Of a stretch of DNA of 64,000 nucleotides, positions 48,261 to 59,539 are shown piece after piece. The DNA is taken from positions 209,146 to 273,145 of the forward strand of contig JABTTQ020001088.1 of NCBI GenBank assembly GCA_016081115.2. The letters run 5' to 3'. The translations under genes and the position numbers were made by a program. The first letter of the stretch is position 1; every line of letters starts with the position of its first letter. The notes beneath the pieces were generated by a model that had not been told where the DNA came from, did no database searches, and saw nothing but the letters and a program-made list of their open reading frames with translations. The stretch comes from Rehmannia glutinosa. Taxonomy: Eukaryota > Streptophyta > Magnoliopsida > Lamiales > Orobanchaceae.

Positions 48261-49820
48261 GTTAACATCATTTTTTTGTTCAGAAAAATAGGACAATATT
48301 AATCAGGAGAACATCTCCAAAAGCAACTCGGTCCATACATGATCAGGATAAGACCCCATCACGGGCTCCGTACAAGAAAGGGAAAGGGCGATATGATTTC
48401 CCAATTTTTAACTAGGCTCGGACACACAAAATCAATAGCATTAAACAACTCAAAAATTTCAGTAACTACGTTCCCAAAAATACAACAGATCTTCTGTCTT
48501 TTCTCTTAGCCTGTAGAATAGGTTGCTGTGCTATCAGTTTGTTAACCCTACAAACATCTATAAACCATTATGCGTCTCTTGAATAAAAACCATTGTTGCA
48601 TTAATTTGCATTTGAAATTACGATTTGATCATATCTCTAAATAGTACTTTGATCTACAATCTTATAAACCATACTCAACAATTAATGCAAACTCTCAATA
48701 GTACTTTGATTAAGTTTTAATCCTACAAACATCACAAGTCTCTTGAATCTACAATCATTTATGGTGTGATTTCTTTTAATCTAATGTTGGAACTACAAAT
48801 GCCAAATTATGAACTAACTTATTAAATATGCAAATTATTAGCCAGATAATTCACAAAAAATCATGCACAAAAAATAAGGTTAGATAGGTAATAACAATCA
48901 ATTGCAAAATAAACCAAAATCAAATATAGAACAAATTTGAAGTTACATCACATCCTAGAAGCAAAGAGAAATTAGCTAACATATTTGTCGTAGAATTAAG
49001 TGAACAAATCTAGAAATAAATTGTTCAACATCTTAAAAAAAAATAGAAAAAGAGTTCTAAATATGACAACGAATTCTCTTGGCTTGGAAGAATCCGTCTT
49101 CAAGATCTTGAAAAAGTGGCGGTCTTGCTTTGGTATGTGATCGCCTCTTGTTGTCACCAGCCCTAATGACACGTTCTCGATTAAACTCTCCTAGGGTTTT
49201 AAAGTTTCTTTGATTTCCTCCGAAACCCACTTTCATTTTTTTTTTCGGTCCGAGTCTTGTTCTTGGCTCGATTCTTCAATATTCGTGTGTTTTCTACTTC
49301 CTTCAAGTCTTCAGAATATCTAAGCGCATTCGTTTCAGCCTCCATTACTTTGAAAATTAGTTAATCACATTATCTCATCCAATAATATGTAACTAGCCCA
49401 AATACGCTAAATTACTCATGCAAATCATGTACATAAAAACTTATCAAATTACATTTCAAAATGCAGTCATAAAAACCACATAACCTTATTGCGATCAGTA
49501 AGGTCACTGCCGCAATTGTTTTAAGGCCGGGTGGTCTTCATGTGAATTGTACTAGTCGTGTTCTAGCCCCTAATTATATATCACAAATGTAGTAAAAATA
49601 TAAAAGATATCAGATTATGCAAATAATTATAAAACACCAATAATTCCACGAATAATTGAGATACGCAATTTAATATTTTATTAGGATTAGTTCCATAACA
49701 TCATAAATTCTCAATCACTATTCTTTAAACAAAAAGCAAATAAAAGAGGTTTCATGTTTTATCGTTTAACACTTATATTGAACTTTTAGCAATTCTGATA
49801 TATTATAATTAAATTAGATA
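48261..49820. other. Intergenic AT-rich stretch
   Basis: I see no gene or element termini. A patch at 49080-49300 is less AT-rich and pyrimidine-rich, but short frames in it match nothing I recognise. Confidence 0.4.
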
Positions 49821-49821
49821 A

Positions 49822-49871
49822 TATTATGCCTGTAACTTTTTTCTTTTTTTGAGAAGGTATTATGCCTGTAA
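49822..49871. repeat. Short T-tract insertion flanked by a 14-bp duplication
   Basis: tattatgcctgtaa occurs at 49822-49835 and 49858-49871 and brackets 22 inserted bases (T-rich, ending gagaagg). Confidence 0.8.
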
Positions 49872-49902
49872 ACTTTGAAGTGACATAGGTGGGCGTGTTT
49901 CT

Positions 49903-49938
49903 GGGCACTGGGCACTGGGCACTGGGCACTGGGCACGC
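49903..49938. repeat. Heptamer microsatellite (gggcact) x5
   Basis: Five consecutive copies of gggcact (the last reads gggcac). It lies 280 bp before the BSD gene start. Confidence 0.95.
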
Positions 49939-50219
49939 ACACAAAAAGTAGGCCAAAGATATACACAATTGATCAAAATAAATAAATAAACAAATAAATA
50001 AATAAAATAAAAATAAGGCCAAAGATGCACTCAGAGAGCCAAATTCTTGTACAATTGCAATAAACACACCCACACACACAAGAATTGAACTTGAGTATCT
50101 GCACAATTCCTCACTGATAAACCCTTCCATTTATCAACATACAGAAAACAATTTCTCTTTTCAGACGGAAAATTACTACAATTAGGTGAGAAATAAAGAA
50201 CGAAAAGAAAAGGGGGAAA

Positions 50220-53200
50220 ATGTCATCTTGGATCCCTTCACTGTTCAATCCCTTCTTGATGATGATAATCCCACCTCACCCGACCCTTCCTCATCCAACA
50301 AAAACCACCCCGAGAAGCCCTTCTTCCGGCGCTAAAGATGATATTTCCGCCGTGTTCGCGGTGTCGCCGCCTTTCTTGCGCCGCCGCAGCCCGTCCTTAC
50401 CTGGGCCTTCTTCCTCTTCCGGAGAAATTGCGGGGATAAGGAATGATTTGGCGGAAATTCAGGGCTCCTTTAGATCGGGCTTGTCGTTGATTTCCGGAAA
50501 TTAACTTCCAATTTATTGCAGTTCCAGAGTCAGCTTAATGATGGTGATGATGATGATGAGGTGGAAGACGACGAGGAAGAGGATGTGAGGTGGAATTAAC
50601 GAAGAAGTTTTGATTTTGTTGAGAAATCTCTGGGCGGCCAGAACTTTGTGGATTGATTTCCCTCTCTCTTTACCTGATGGTATTTGAGCAAATTATTTTG
50701 TATTTGAAGTTTTGATTGTTTTATTTTTGTGTTATATACTGTTCAAATGTTTGTTATCTACCGTGCTGTTATTGTAATGCTTTGTTTTGATTACATTAAG
50801 TTACTCTACCATTTCTGAGGGGAAGGATTTAGAATCTGAGTGACGAGTTGTTTCAGAGGCACTAAAACGTTGAAAATGAGTGTTAATTCTGGTGTATCTC
50901 TGTATGATTTTCAATCCTGCAATCTTACAAGATAGATGAATATTGGTTTAAACTAAGATGTATATCACAATATTTGCATTTTCAGAATGTAACCATTATT
51001 GATGGCAAAAATTTACTTGTCGGTTGTGCTGAGTATTGTGCATCTTGAAAAAGTTAATGCATGGTTTGGAGCAGCTGGATATCTAAGTGATATTGACAAA
51101 GATATGATGGATTACTCCTACATCCTGCAATTAGGTCGTGATATTTTCAATCGTATCTACGAATGTATTTGGGCTGAAAAATGGGGAAAACATCAGTCCA
51201 AACCCAAACTCCAAACTATGGGTATTTCACATCGGTTTGGAGTCTTGTATATAGAGAGTGATGAAATGAGTAGTTTAGTTGAGGTTGTTGTCTGGAGTAA
51301 GATGGGCATTTAAAGTGCTTTGTTGTTGAAAGTAAACAAAAATCTAAATAGAGGGTTTTGTATAAGGGAGGAATTCACTTGACCATAGTATGATTTTGTA
51401 AAATTATATTCCATCTCAAATCTGAATTTTCCCATCATCACCTGATGAATTTTGAGATCTTTAGTTTCTGAATTTTTAATTTATTTGACACCTGACTGAT
51501 GTTTGAAGCCCTTTAATAACTAAGAAACTCCTATGAGACCACTTCTGTGATGTGTCAGACACAATTAACATAGTAACTTTATATCCTTAAATTAAGGACC
51601 TTATCACAATGAATTAGCATCTTGCCGATATATCATAGAGAGAATTTAGAAATACCTGATCCAAACATTTCAGAATGTCTTTGAAATACATCCACACGAG
51701 ACACTAAAAAAACTGTTCCTACATTAGGCATCAACTAAGCTGCCATCTTTGATTTCTTTCTTGTTTCTGTGTGCAGCATTCATAAAGAACAGTGTTTTAA
51801 TGCCTTATCAATATACGTTAATTAATATATGTCATTCATATAAAGCTATCATCTGAATGGATGAAGGTTGGCATTTCTATTGTAATGTTTTTATGGAAAA
51901 ATTACGTTTGGCTCATTCTGATGTGGTCAATTATCTAACCCTACTTCATAAGAAGAGAAAGATGCATTAACAAAATTGCACTTCTTATACTTTAATGATT
52001 GAACAATAGTTACATTGAGAGAAAGTCCACTCTGTTTCTTATCCAATTTATATGGATGATACAATTAAAAAGTTAGTATAAAAAACAGTTTAATGTAACT
52101 AAGAATTTTTTATTGAAGTTTCAACTTCTAGAACTTTATATTAATACTTCATAGAATAGAAATCACTGCAAATGATTAACATCATTGTACATCTCATCAA
52201 TCCTCTATTGTTGAATAACACTCATTTGTTGGGGAAGCTCTAACTGCTGTTATAAACCCAATTTTTCCAAGAAAAATGTTTAGTGTAATTTGGAGAAATG
52301 TTTTTGAAGTTTGTGCTGTGGAGTTGCATGCAGTCAATACATGAAGAAATTTGCTCATCAAATTATGATCTATGGAAGATCTTGAGTGATTTAAGCAATG
52401 AGATGAAAAGAGATAAGGAAACATGGACATCTCTGAACTCTCTTTCAGTTATTGGGGTGACAAATGAAACCTGAATCATTCATGTGACTTGCTGAATGTA
52501 CATCGGAATGCCTTTGACAAAGTTTAGGATCGCACAGCTTTATGTATTGAAAGAATGAGGCTCTGAAGTTAATGTAACTCTAATACCTCACTGTACCACT
52601 TTGTATATTGCATTTATCATCAACACCAAAATATTGTTGTATAAATATGGTGGTGTATAGAGTTATCCTGACTAAGATGCTCTGTTACAGATTTTGATCT
52701 GTCTGATTATCAGAGAGAGCATGCTGCAAAGCTGGATCATTTGGTACCTGAGTTTGTGACACTGAGGCAGAAAATCTGCATTCAAATGAGCGATGGGAAG
52801 TTTTGAACTTATATATTTTATTTTACTGCTTCCCAGGTTGAATGAAGAAGATTCGGAGCTTCTCTCGACTCCACAGGCAAAGAGCGTTATCTGACTTTGT
52901 TTTATTATCTGTGCGTCGAAAAGCTATTAAGCCTGCATTATAAGGATCATAGACGTGCTTGTTATTATTTTTAATTCATTGGTCAAGTCGAAGCTTATGC
53001 CATTCATATACCCTAACGAAAGTTGTAAAACGAGTATATAATAACATTTGATCAGTACTTCTCTGCAAAAATGAAGTAGATGATAACATCTAGTAGATAC
53101 TTCAATCTGGAGATATCTTTTCCGTCAATCTTTTATTTCATCGTCCTGCACTAAATATTTTTTTCTTTCTCATCTTTTATACACTTAATTTGTGTTTACA

Positions 53201-56200
53201 TCTTTTGTTTGTTTTTGTCTAAATTTTGCTATTCTATATATATCTTTTTATCCTTCCTTAGTGCCTAATCTTTTATAAGAATATTAAAGACCTTTGTTTT
53301 GCCTTCATTTGTATTAGTTTTTACAACTTTCTAGAGTTTTTATATTAATTAAGATTTTCTGATTTCTACAGGTATGTAACATTTATAACTTGTTCGTTTT
53401 CCTTTACTCTGTCTTGGATTTCTTAATTCTACCACCATGATTTTTATTCCATTTATTGCGTTTTGGCTCCCCCAATACCTCTTTTCAGTCTTTTCATATG
53501 ATCAGTTACACATTTTTCATGCATTCTTGGCTTTATCTTCCACTTTCGATTAACGGTTTCCGATAAAGTTTAAAAAAGAAATCTCTTTTTTTATTTATTC
53601 TTTAAGTTCCACCACTTAATCCTAGATATATTGACTTTCTTTTTCTTAAAGTATATGTTAATAAGTCTTATATCAAGAACTATTAATCTATATTGGGTTG
53701 TGAGTTTTTTCGGTATTACTTTACAATCTTTGCATATTTTTCTATTGATCTTTACGGTTAGGAAGTAGTCCATTTGTCATTTATTAAACCCGCATTTAAA
53801 AGGTGATTAAATGTTCATCTCTTTTTTTTTTTAAAGTATTTTCTATTATAAAATTATAGGCAACTGTAAATCTATGATTGTTCTACCATTATTATTCGTG
53901 AGCTAAATGAACCCTTTTCATAATCTTCATTTGTCCATCTGCCGCTTAAGTCCCCACCATGATGATTTTTTCATTTGAAGGGATTGATTCGACTAAACTT
54001 TCCATTCTTCCCAAAAAATCTAGCCTTAGTGGATTCTGATCCTACTGAGGTGCATATTCACTAACTATATTTATAGGTTCACTAACTATATTTATAGGTT
54101 CATTAACTATATTTATAGGTTCATTACCTACCTCTTACAATTTTAAGAGCTATAGTTAGTTTCCCCTTTCTAATTACTCCCACCCGTTTGCTCAATGAAT
54201 AAAGTGGTCTCAATAATACCCACCGTCTAGTTACGTTTTCCTCTATACCAAAAAGTTTGTGCCCTACATGGTATCTAAGATCAAAACGAGTTGGAATAAA
54301 TGAGAAGTGCATCCCTCTTATACTTTGAGACCACATAAAAATACTAGTGAAATATGGGTTAGAGAATTATATAAAACAACCATAAAACTTGCAATGCTTT
54401 ATAAAGTAGAATGTTTGACGACTAAATATGAGCAAAAAAAAAAAAAAGAATGTTAAGATGGATGTTTGGGCATACTAAATTAGATAAAATAAAGAGATAA
54501 ATGTATTAGGAAAAAAGTTGGGATAGCATCAATCGATGAGAAAATTAGAGAAACACAAGTTAGAGTGATGTTTTGGGCATGTACATAGGAGACCTTTATA
54601 TGCACTAGTGCGATGTAGAAAGTAGGAATTACTCACTCAAATTAAAAAGGAATGGGAAGACCTATTAAGAATTGAAAAAACTATTAAAAATGACATGTTA
54701 TATCTAGAAATAAACAAAATATGGCCTTTGACCGTAAAGTTGACCCCACATTGTGAGAAAAAGACTCAGTTGTTATTTCTTGGTTCAAGGTGAAGTAGAC
54801 ATATTAACGACGCCTCTTTAAAAGGCTACTCCACTCATATCTACTATATAGGAGGAAGACTGGAGGACTTCCGTCGTTGTGGAGGGTAGGTTACTTGAAC
54901 TCATTATTCTGTGCCCTGTGTGCTTGCTTCTTTTGCTAGTAAATGTGAGAAATGGTTCCCATGTTGAAGAGTGTTTGATAGTTCTCAATTTGAATCATGC
55001 ATCTGCACTTATCAATAATTGCTCTTAAGGGTGATCCTCATTTCTTTAAACAGATATAGTCACTGTCTTAGAATCAGTACTCACAGTTAAGCTCTAATAC
55101 TTTCTAGACCTGGTTAAATGCTCAAAAGTCCAGGCCATGCTTGTCATGCCAATTTTCATGTAGTAGTGAACTTCAGTACGCTGGTGTTAGCCCTGTTCAT
55201 TCAAAAAGTCTCTTCCTTGCTGACCAATATATTCATATAAAACCCTGTGTGTGTATTCCGATTGCACTTGCGTTCTGTAATGAATTGCGGAGGCTGCCTT
55301 GGGACATGTCCACCCATCCACAAGCACATCTCACTCATGCTGAAACCACTTAAATATTTTGTATAAATAGTTTCTTAAGGTTATTTAAGATTTGTATTTA
55401 TTTTGAATAATTGAAGGTATTATTTATGATAGTTCCATTAACTGAAAATCTTTTGGAATTTATGCTATTATGTTATTATTGTTTCCTTAATACAGGATGC
55501 TTAAATTGCATCAATTTTATCATTCTTTATTGCTTAAATTGTGAATGAATTTACTCTATATGTTGTTTATGATAACAAATATGACATTTTGCTTTGGCTC
55601 CCAAAACAAAATAGTAGTTCCGCCATCAAATGATTTCTTAAAAAATTAAATAACTATTGTTTTAATAATTAATGAATGATATTATATGAACGCAATAACT
55701 AGTTCTAATAGAACATATTATGAACAACATTTTAGAAATATTTGTCATCTTGGAAGGGTCCATGGTGTATGCACTCAATACTACTGGCTAAACTAGTCAA
55801 ATTGAAATTTCTCAGTTTAGAAAAGCTATAAAGAAGAAACTTCAAGCAAATAATTATCTCTCAATTAGGAAAAAAAACGAAAAACAATAACAAATTCAAT
55901 GTATTTGAGTCCATTAATAAATCTCAATCACTGTCATGAAAAAACTTTATACTCTGCATACCCTTGTTAATATGTTAGACTCATAAACATAATATTGAGT
56001 AAATGTGAAGAAAAATGAGTTCTTTGTTGCTTTTGAATTTTAAGAGGATCAAAACATATATTGGGATGTTTTGATAGGTAATTATCTGTGTTGTGTGTTT
56101 TTTGTGTGTGTATATATATATTATGTACTTACATATGTATATGTACAGACTACAGAGTTTTTCGATCTCCAGGGGTCAATAGAACCCTAAAATTAAAGGT

Positions 56201-58912
56201 GGCTCCGCTCCTAGGAGGTAAGGATTGGGCTTTGGGGAGTGGAGGAAAGGAGGGATGAATGTTTTATCTAAATTCAGCATTTTATTTGTCTTAGATGTCA
56301 TTATAGTTTAAATAATATGTTGGAGACGAGCTTTTCTTGGGAAGACCAGAGTAATATATTCACTTGTTACGTTGAGAGTAGTTGCTGTTTTGAATCATAT
56401 GGGCTCTCCTTTTCTTTTTTTCTGTATTAGGATATGTAAGTGTATCGTCAAGTTCAATAACTTTTTTCTTTGCCCACATGATCACAATATGGAGTTGTAT
56501 TGATAATTTGAACTGAGTGACCAAATATCATCTAAATTCACTTGGATGGTGTTCTTTAGTTTTGGGTTTAGGGCTGGAGAAAAGCTTTTCTAGAAAAGAC
56601 CAGAGTAATATTTTTACTGCTACTACAAATCTTTTAAGTAGTTGATGTTTGAAAATTGTTGGCATTGTAGAATGGTTAACTGTACGCGTCGGCGGAAATC
56701 TAGTAAAGGCTGCACCGCCTGTTGGCTAGGCAGTAAGTTTTAAATGGAGAAAGGAACTGATTATATTCCATCTGATTATGAGTGCTGTAACTTGGATATG
56801 GTTTGAATTTCCTTAACAAAACGCCATGCCCGTCTAGCAAAAAGTGCTAGTAACAGCTCTTCCTTTTCTGACATAGTCATGACATTGGGTTGTAACGAGT
56901 TGAGATTGTGCATAAAGTTGTCGAATGGGATTAAGAGAGTGTTTGCAAACGCTTAAGAAAGTGGTTAAGTGCTTTTAGCTTTAAAATAGTGATTCAGGAA
57001 TGCAAACCACATACTGCTTTTGCTTTCACTTGACTGAAAAAGTGCTAAAATACTGGAAGCATCAATTGAATGCTTTTACAGTTGCTGGAGTTTTCGTAAA
57101 TATTATAAACTTCTGCAAATTTATATCCTTGTAATCCAATTTTACACCTCAATGATATCACAAAAAGCTTTGCATAACACTTCACCAACCTATTATATCT
57201 ATAGGGACGTACATTTGTACATATATGTAAGGGATAATTACAAAACACCCCCAAGGTTTGGGCTAATTACAAAAAAATCCAGAGATGTTTCAAAATTACA
57301 AAAAGGCCCCTCAGGTTAGATTTTGTCTTAAATTTAAGGGGCTAACGTAATATTTCTACAAATATAAGGGTGGTTTTTTGAAATGCGTTTGCTTATGAAG
57401 GGGAAAATGTAAGCGTAATCAAACCTTCATGGGCTTTTGTAATTTTCAAAAATCTCTGGGTTTTTTTTGTAATTAGCCCAAACCTCAGGGTTTTTATGTA
57501 ATTATCTTATATGTAATCATAACATACGTACGTTAAAAACATAGTAAAATATTTTATGCATTACATATATTTATAAAAGTAAGCACTTCTATAGAAAAAC
57601 AGAAGTTCTTGCAAACTCTCTCCAATGCTTCTAATCGTTTCAGATTCAGTTCTGTTCTTCAGATTTGTGTATTTTCCCATTTTGAAATCATGAGGAGATC
57701 CTTTGTCACTTGAATTTTGTTTTCTCATGTTCTTAATATCCATGCTGCCAAGAGGCCACTTGTTGAGTGATGGAGACCTTGTGGCAACATCATGATGGAA
57801 AGTCATTTCATTAAGTTTAGTGAAAATAAAATTGATGTTCCTGATTGTTTTACTCTAAGGTTGGTGATTTGGAAGCCCGGGGTGATTCTGGGGTTGAAGT
57901 AGACTAGTACATCCAGTTTATACTACCATTACTGGCAATCGTCACCTAAATTGATCTCGTCAGTGATCACCTCACTTAGTCACCTGTATGGCCATTATGA
58001 TTTATTTGAACAATGAAATGTTAGCTTTTAGCAACCCTGTCTAGAAAAAAAGATCTGATTAGGAGTGAGTTTGGGTTTGAGAAAGTATATAAATGATCGT
58101 AGTTTTTTCTTCTGTTTTTTCTTTTTTTCGGGATATTACAAAAACTACCCCCGAGGTTTGGAGCTAACTAACAAAACACTCAGATGTTTTTGTAATTTTG
58201 AAACTTTTTGGGTTTTTCTATAATTACTCCGAACCTTGGGGTTGTTTTTGCAAATTGTCCCCACCTTCTTTCTTTCTTCCTTCCTCTTTTTTTGTCCCCG
58301 GAAAGACTTCCATTTCTGATAGATCAAACACCATCTTGAAACATAAAGGTTGTAACGCAAGAGCAACTTTATTCATTCAAACTAATTAGTCTCTTCTGCA
58401 GATTGCTGATGCGAGGGAGACACTAATGTCCAAACTTCAAAAAATAAGACTGACGTAGATGATCAAGAAACCTCTGATAATCCCGATCCTTCTGATACCA
58501 GCAATGACAGTGGTAACTTGCATAGCGCGGAAGGAGATGAAAGTGCCTCTCAGCATAAGGATGCAACGGGAAACTGTAAACCCAAGTCAACAGAGAGATA
58601 ATATTGTTAATGAAGGCCGTCATTCTGAGGATGTTGATACAAGCACGTCCATTGATGCTCAGAAGCAAAAACCTGAAAATGAGGAGGATGTTTCGTTTAG
58701 TGATCTGGAAGACGGCGATAGCGATTCATCGGATAAGTCAGGGCATAAAGAATCGAAGAAGGATAAAGTTTGGGTTCAGCTGAATGAAAATTTCTGGAAC
58801 TAAACAAAAAGGCAGACCAATATGCTTTTGAGAGAGAACAAGTCTGAGTGAGGACTCAAAATGACTGGCTCAAGTTGATGATACTGATTTCGACGATTTG
58901 GCAGCAATATGA
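50220..58912 (+). CDS. BSD-domain-containing protein (three coding exons)
   Basis: BSD proteins (named from BTF2-like factors, synapse-associated proteins and DOS2-like proteins) have a small three-helix domain ending in a conserved F-W pair; the plant members' role is not well fixed. Exon 1 (50220-50679) opens 'MSSWIPSLFNPFL', then a segment equal to 'DDISAVFRGVAAFLAPP', 'GIRNDLAEIQGSFRSGLS', a GATGAT-coded acidic run and 'LWIDFPLSLPD'. Exon 2 (52691-52876) holds the BSD core: 'DFDLSDYQREHAAKLDHL', 'VPEFVTLRQKICIQMSDGKF' (Phe-Trp pair, Trp broken by an indel), 'LLPRLNEEDSELLSTPQ'. Exon 3 (58402-58912) gives 'IADARETLMSKLQ', a long Asp/Glu/Ser-rich tail and the end 'DTDFDDLAAI'. Single-base indels occur near 50257, 50375, 50514, 50597, 52805, 58438 and 58595. 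Intron 2 starts with GC. Confidence 0.85.
50680..52690 (+). other. Intron 1 of the BSD gene
   Basis: GT-AG, 2.0 kb. A 104-codon open frame at 50999-51313 has no recognisable domain and no sign of splicing into the BSD protein, which reads directly from exon 1 into exon 2. Confidence 0.6.
54057..54127. repeat. 21-bp tandem repeat, three copies plus a partial fourth
   Basis: Units at 54057-54077, 54078-54098 and 54099-54119 read ttcaYtaactatatttatagg, with one base differing in the third. A partial unit follows at 54120-54127. Confidence 0.95.
54330..54790 (+). mobile_element. RTE-type LINE 3' remnant
   Basis: Broken plus-strand frames show 'TIKLAMLYKVECLTTKYE' (about 54380-54433), 'RMLRWMFGHTKLDKI' (54446-54490) and a following zone equal to 'VGVASIDEKIRE..LRWFGHV'. 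This is the C-terminal signature of plant RTE-clade reverse transcriptases (AMLYG-EC, RMLRWMCGHT, RWFGHV). The 3' end near 54775 ('gactcagttgttattt') resembles the GTT-rich RTE tail. It is short, frameshifted and lacks the RT core. Confidence 0.7.
57231..57507. mobile_element. MULE-type MITE with a 9-bp target duplication
   Basis: It begins gggataattac and ends gtaattatct, with inner inverted words 'caaggtttgggctaattac' and 'gtaattagcccaaacctc'. The perfect 9-mer tatatgtaa flanks both sides (57222-57230 and 57508-57516), the duplication length of Mutator-like transposases. It has no coding capacity. Confidence 0.8.
58130..58262. mobile_element. Short MITE related to 57231-57507
   Basis: It shares 'aaaactacccccgaggtttgg' on the left and, in inverse order, 'ccgaaccttggggttgttttt' on the right. 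It ends about 140 bp before the last BSD exon. No clear duplication is seen. Confidence 0.5.
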
Positions 58913-59498
58913 ACCTTTCGTATCTGTAAATTTTCTTTTTTGTCCTTTTTTTGTTACTATGTTCTTTTTGCCTTTTCTTTTTCTTTATTTTCGTTGTTTA
59001 CGTTTGTTGCTTGTTTTTAACTGTGCTATATATATAATGAATTTGTATGAAACTTCTGAATAGCGAATCATTCTGTTCCGTGTTTCATCCAAATTTCAAG
59101 TTTTTGGCCCTGCTTGGTGTATTGTCTTTAATCATATCATATAAGGAAGTTGAGTTGCGAGGTATAACTTATTGAGGAATTAAAAAGGAAGTATCATTGT
59201 AGACTTGTAGTTTTTATTGAGGCAATGAGCCAATAATTCTGCTCTGCAATGTGGGTTGGAAAGGTGCCAACAAGGTTGTGTATTATGTTGCTTTTACATT
59301 AAAGATTTATAACTAAGGATTTAAATAAACTAATTTATTGAAATGTGGAGAAATTTGTGAGTGCTAGTCGTGCTGTCCTACATATTGCTTAAGACTCTAT
59401 GGCACCTCTTTATCCTTGAGCAAAACAAGAAATATACTACGAGAGGTTCTAAATAATTAAAACCAAAAAAATAAAAAATAGAAGGTGGTCTTCCAATC

Positions 59499-59539
59499 TT
59501 CAATTGAAATATTTTTTTTGAGGATTCAATTGAAATATT
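59499..59539. repeat. Short T-tract insertion flanked by a 15-bp duplication
   Basis: ttcaattgaaatatt occurs at 59499-59513 and 59525-59539 around 11 inserted bases (ttttttgagga). Confidence 0.8.

Larger units (their letters stand above)
52877..58401 (+). other. Intron 2 of the BSD gene (5.5 kb, GC-AG)
   Basis: The donor reads cag|gcaaag and the acceptor ttctgcag|att. The intron contains a 21-bp triple repeat, an RTE-type LINE remnant and two MITEs. The remaining parts (52900-54050, 54820-57220, 57520-58120) are AT-rich with a TG/TA microsatellite near 56100 and no gene I can support. Confidence 0.65.

Noticed and set aside
50999..51313. A 104-codon plus-strand open frame in intron 1 of the BSD gene
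   Set aside because: No domain or splice context. The BSD protein reads correctly from exon 1 to exon 2 without it.
56640..56760. A tRNA-like or structured patch ('gcggaaatctagtaaaggctgcaccgcc')
   Set aside because: No paired acceptor stem or correct A and B boxes could be drawn.
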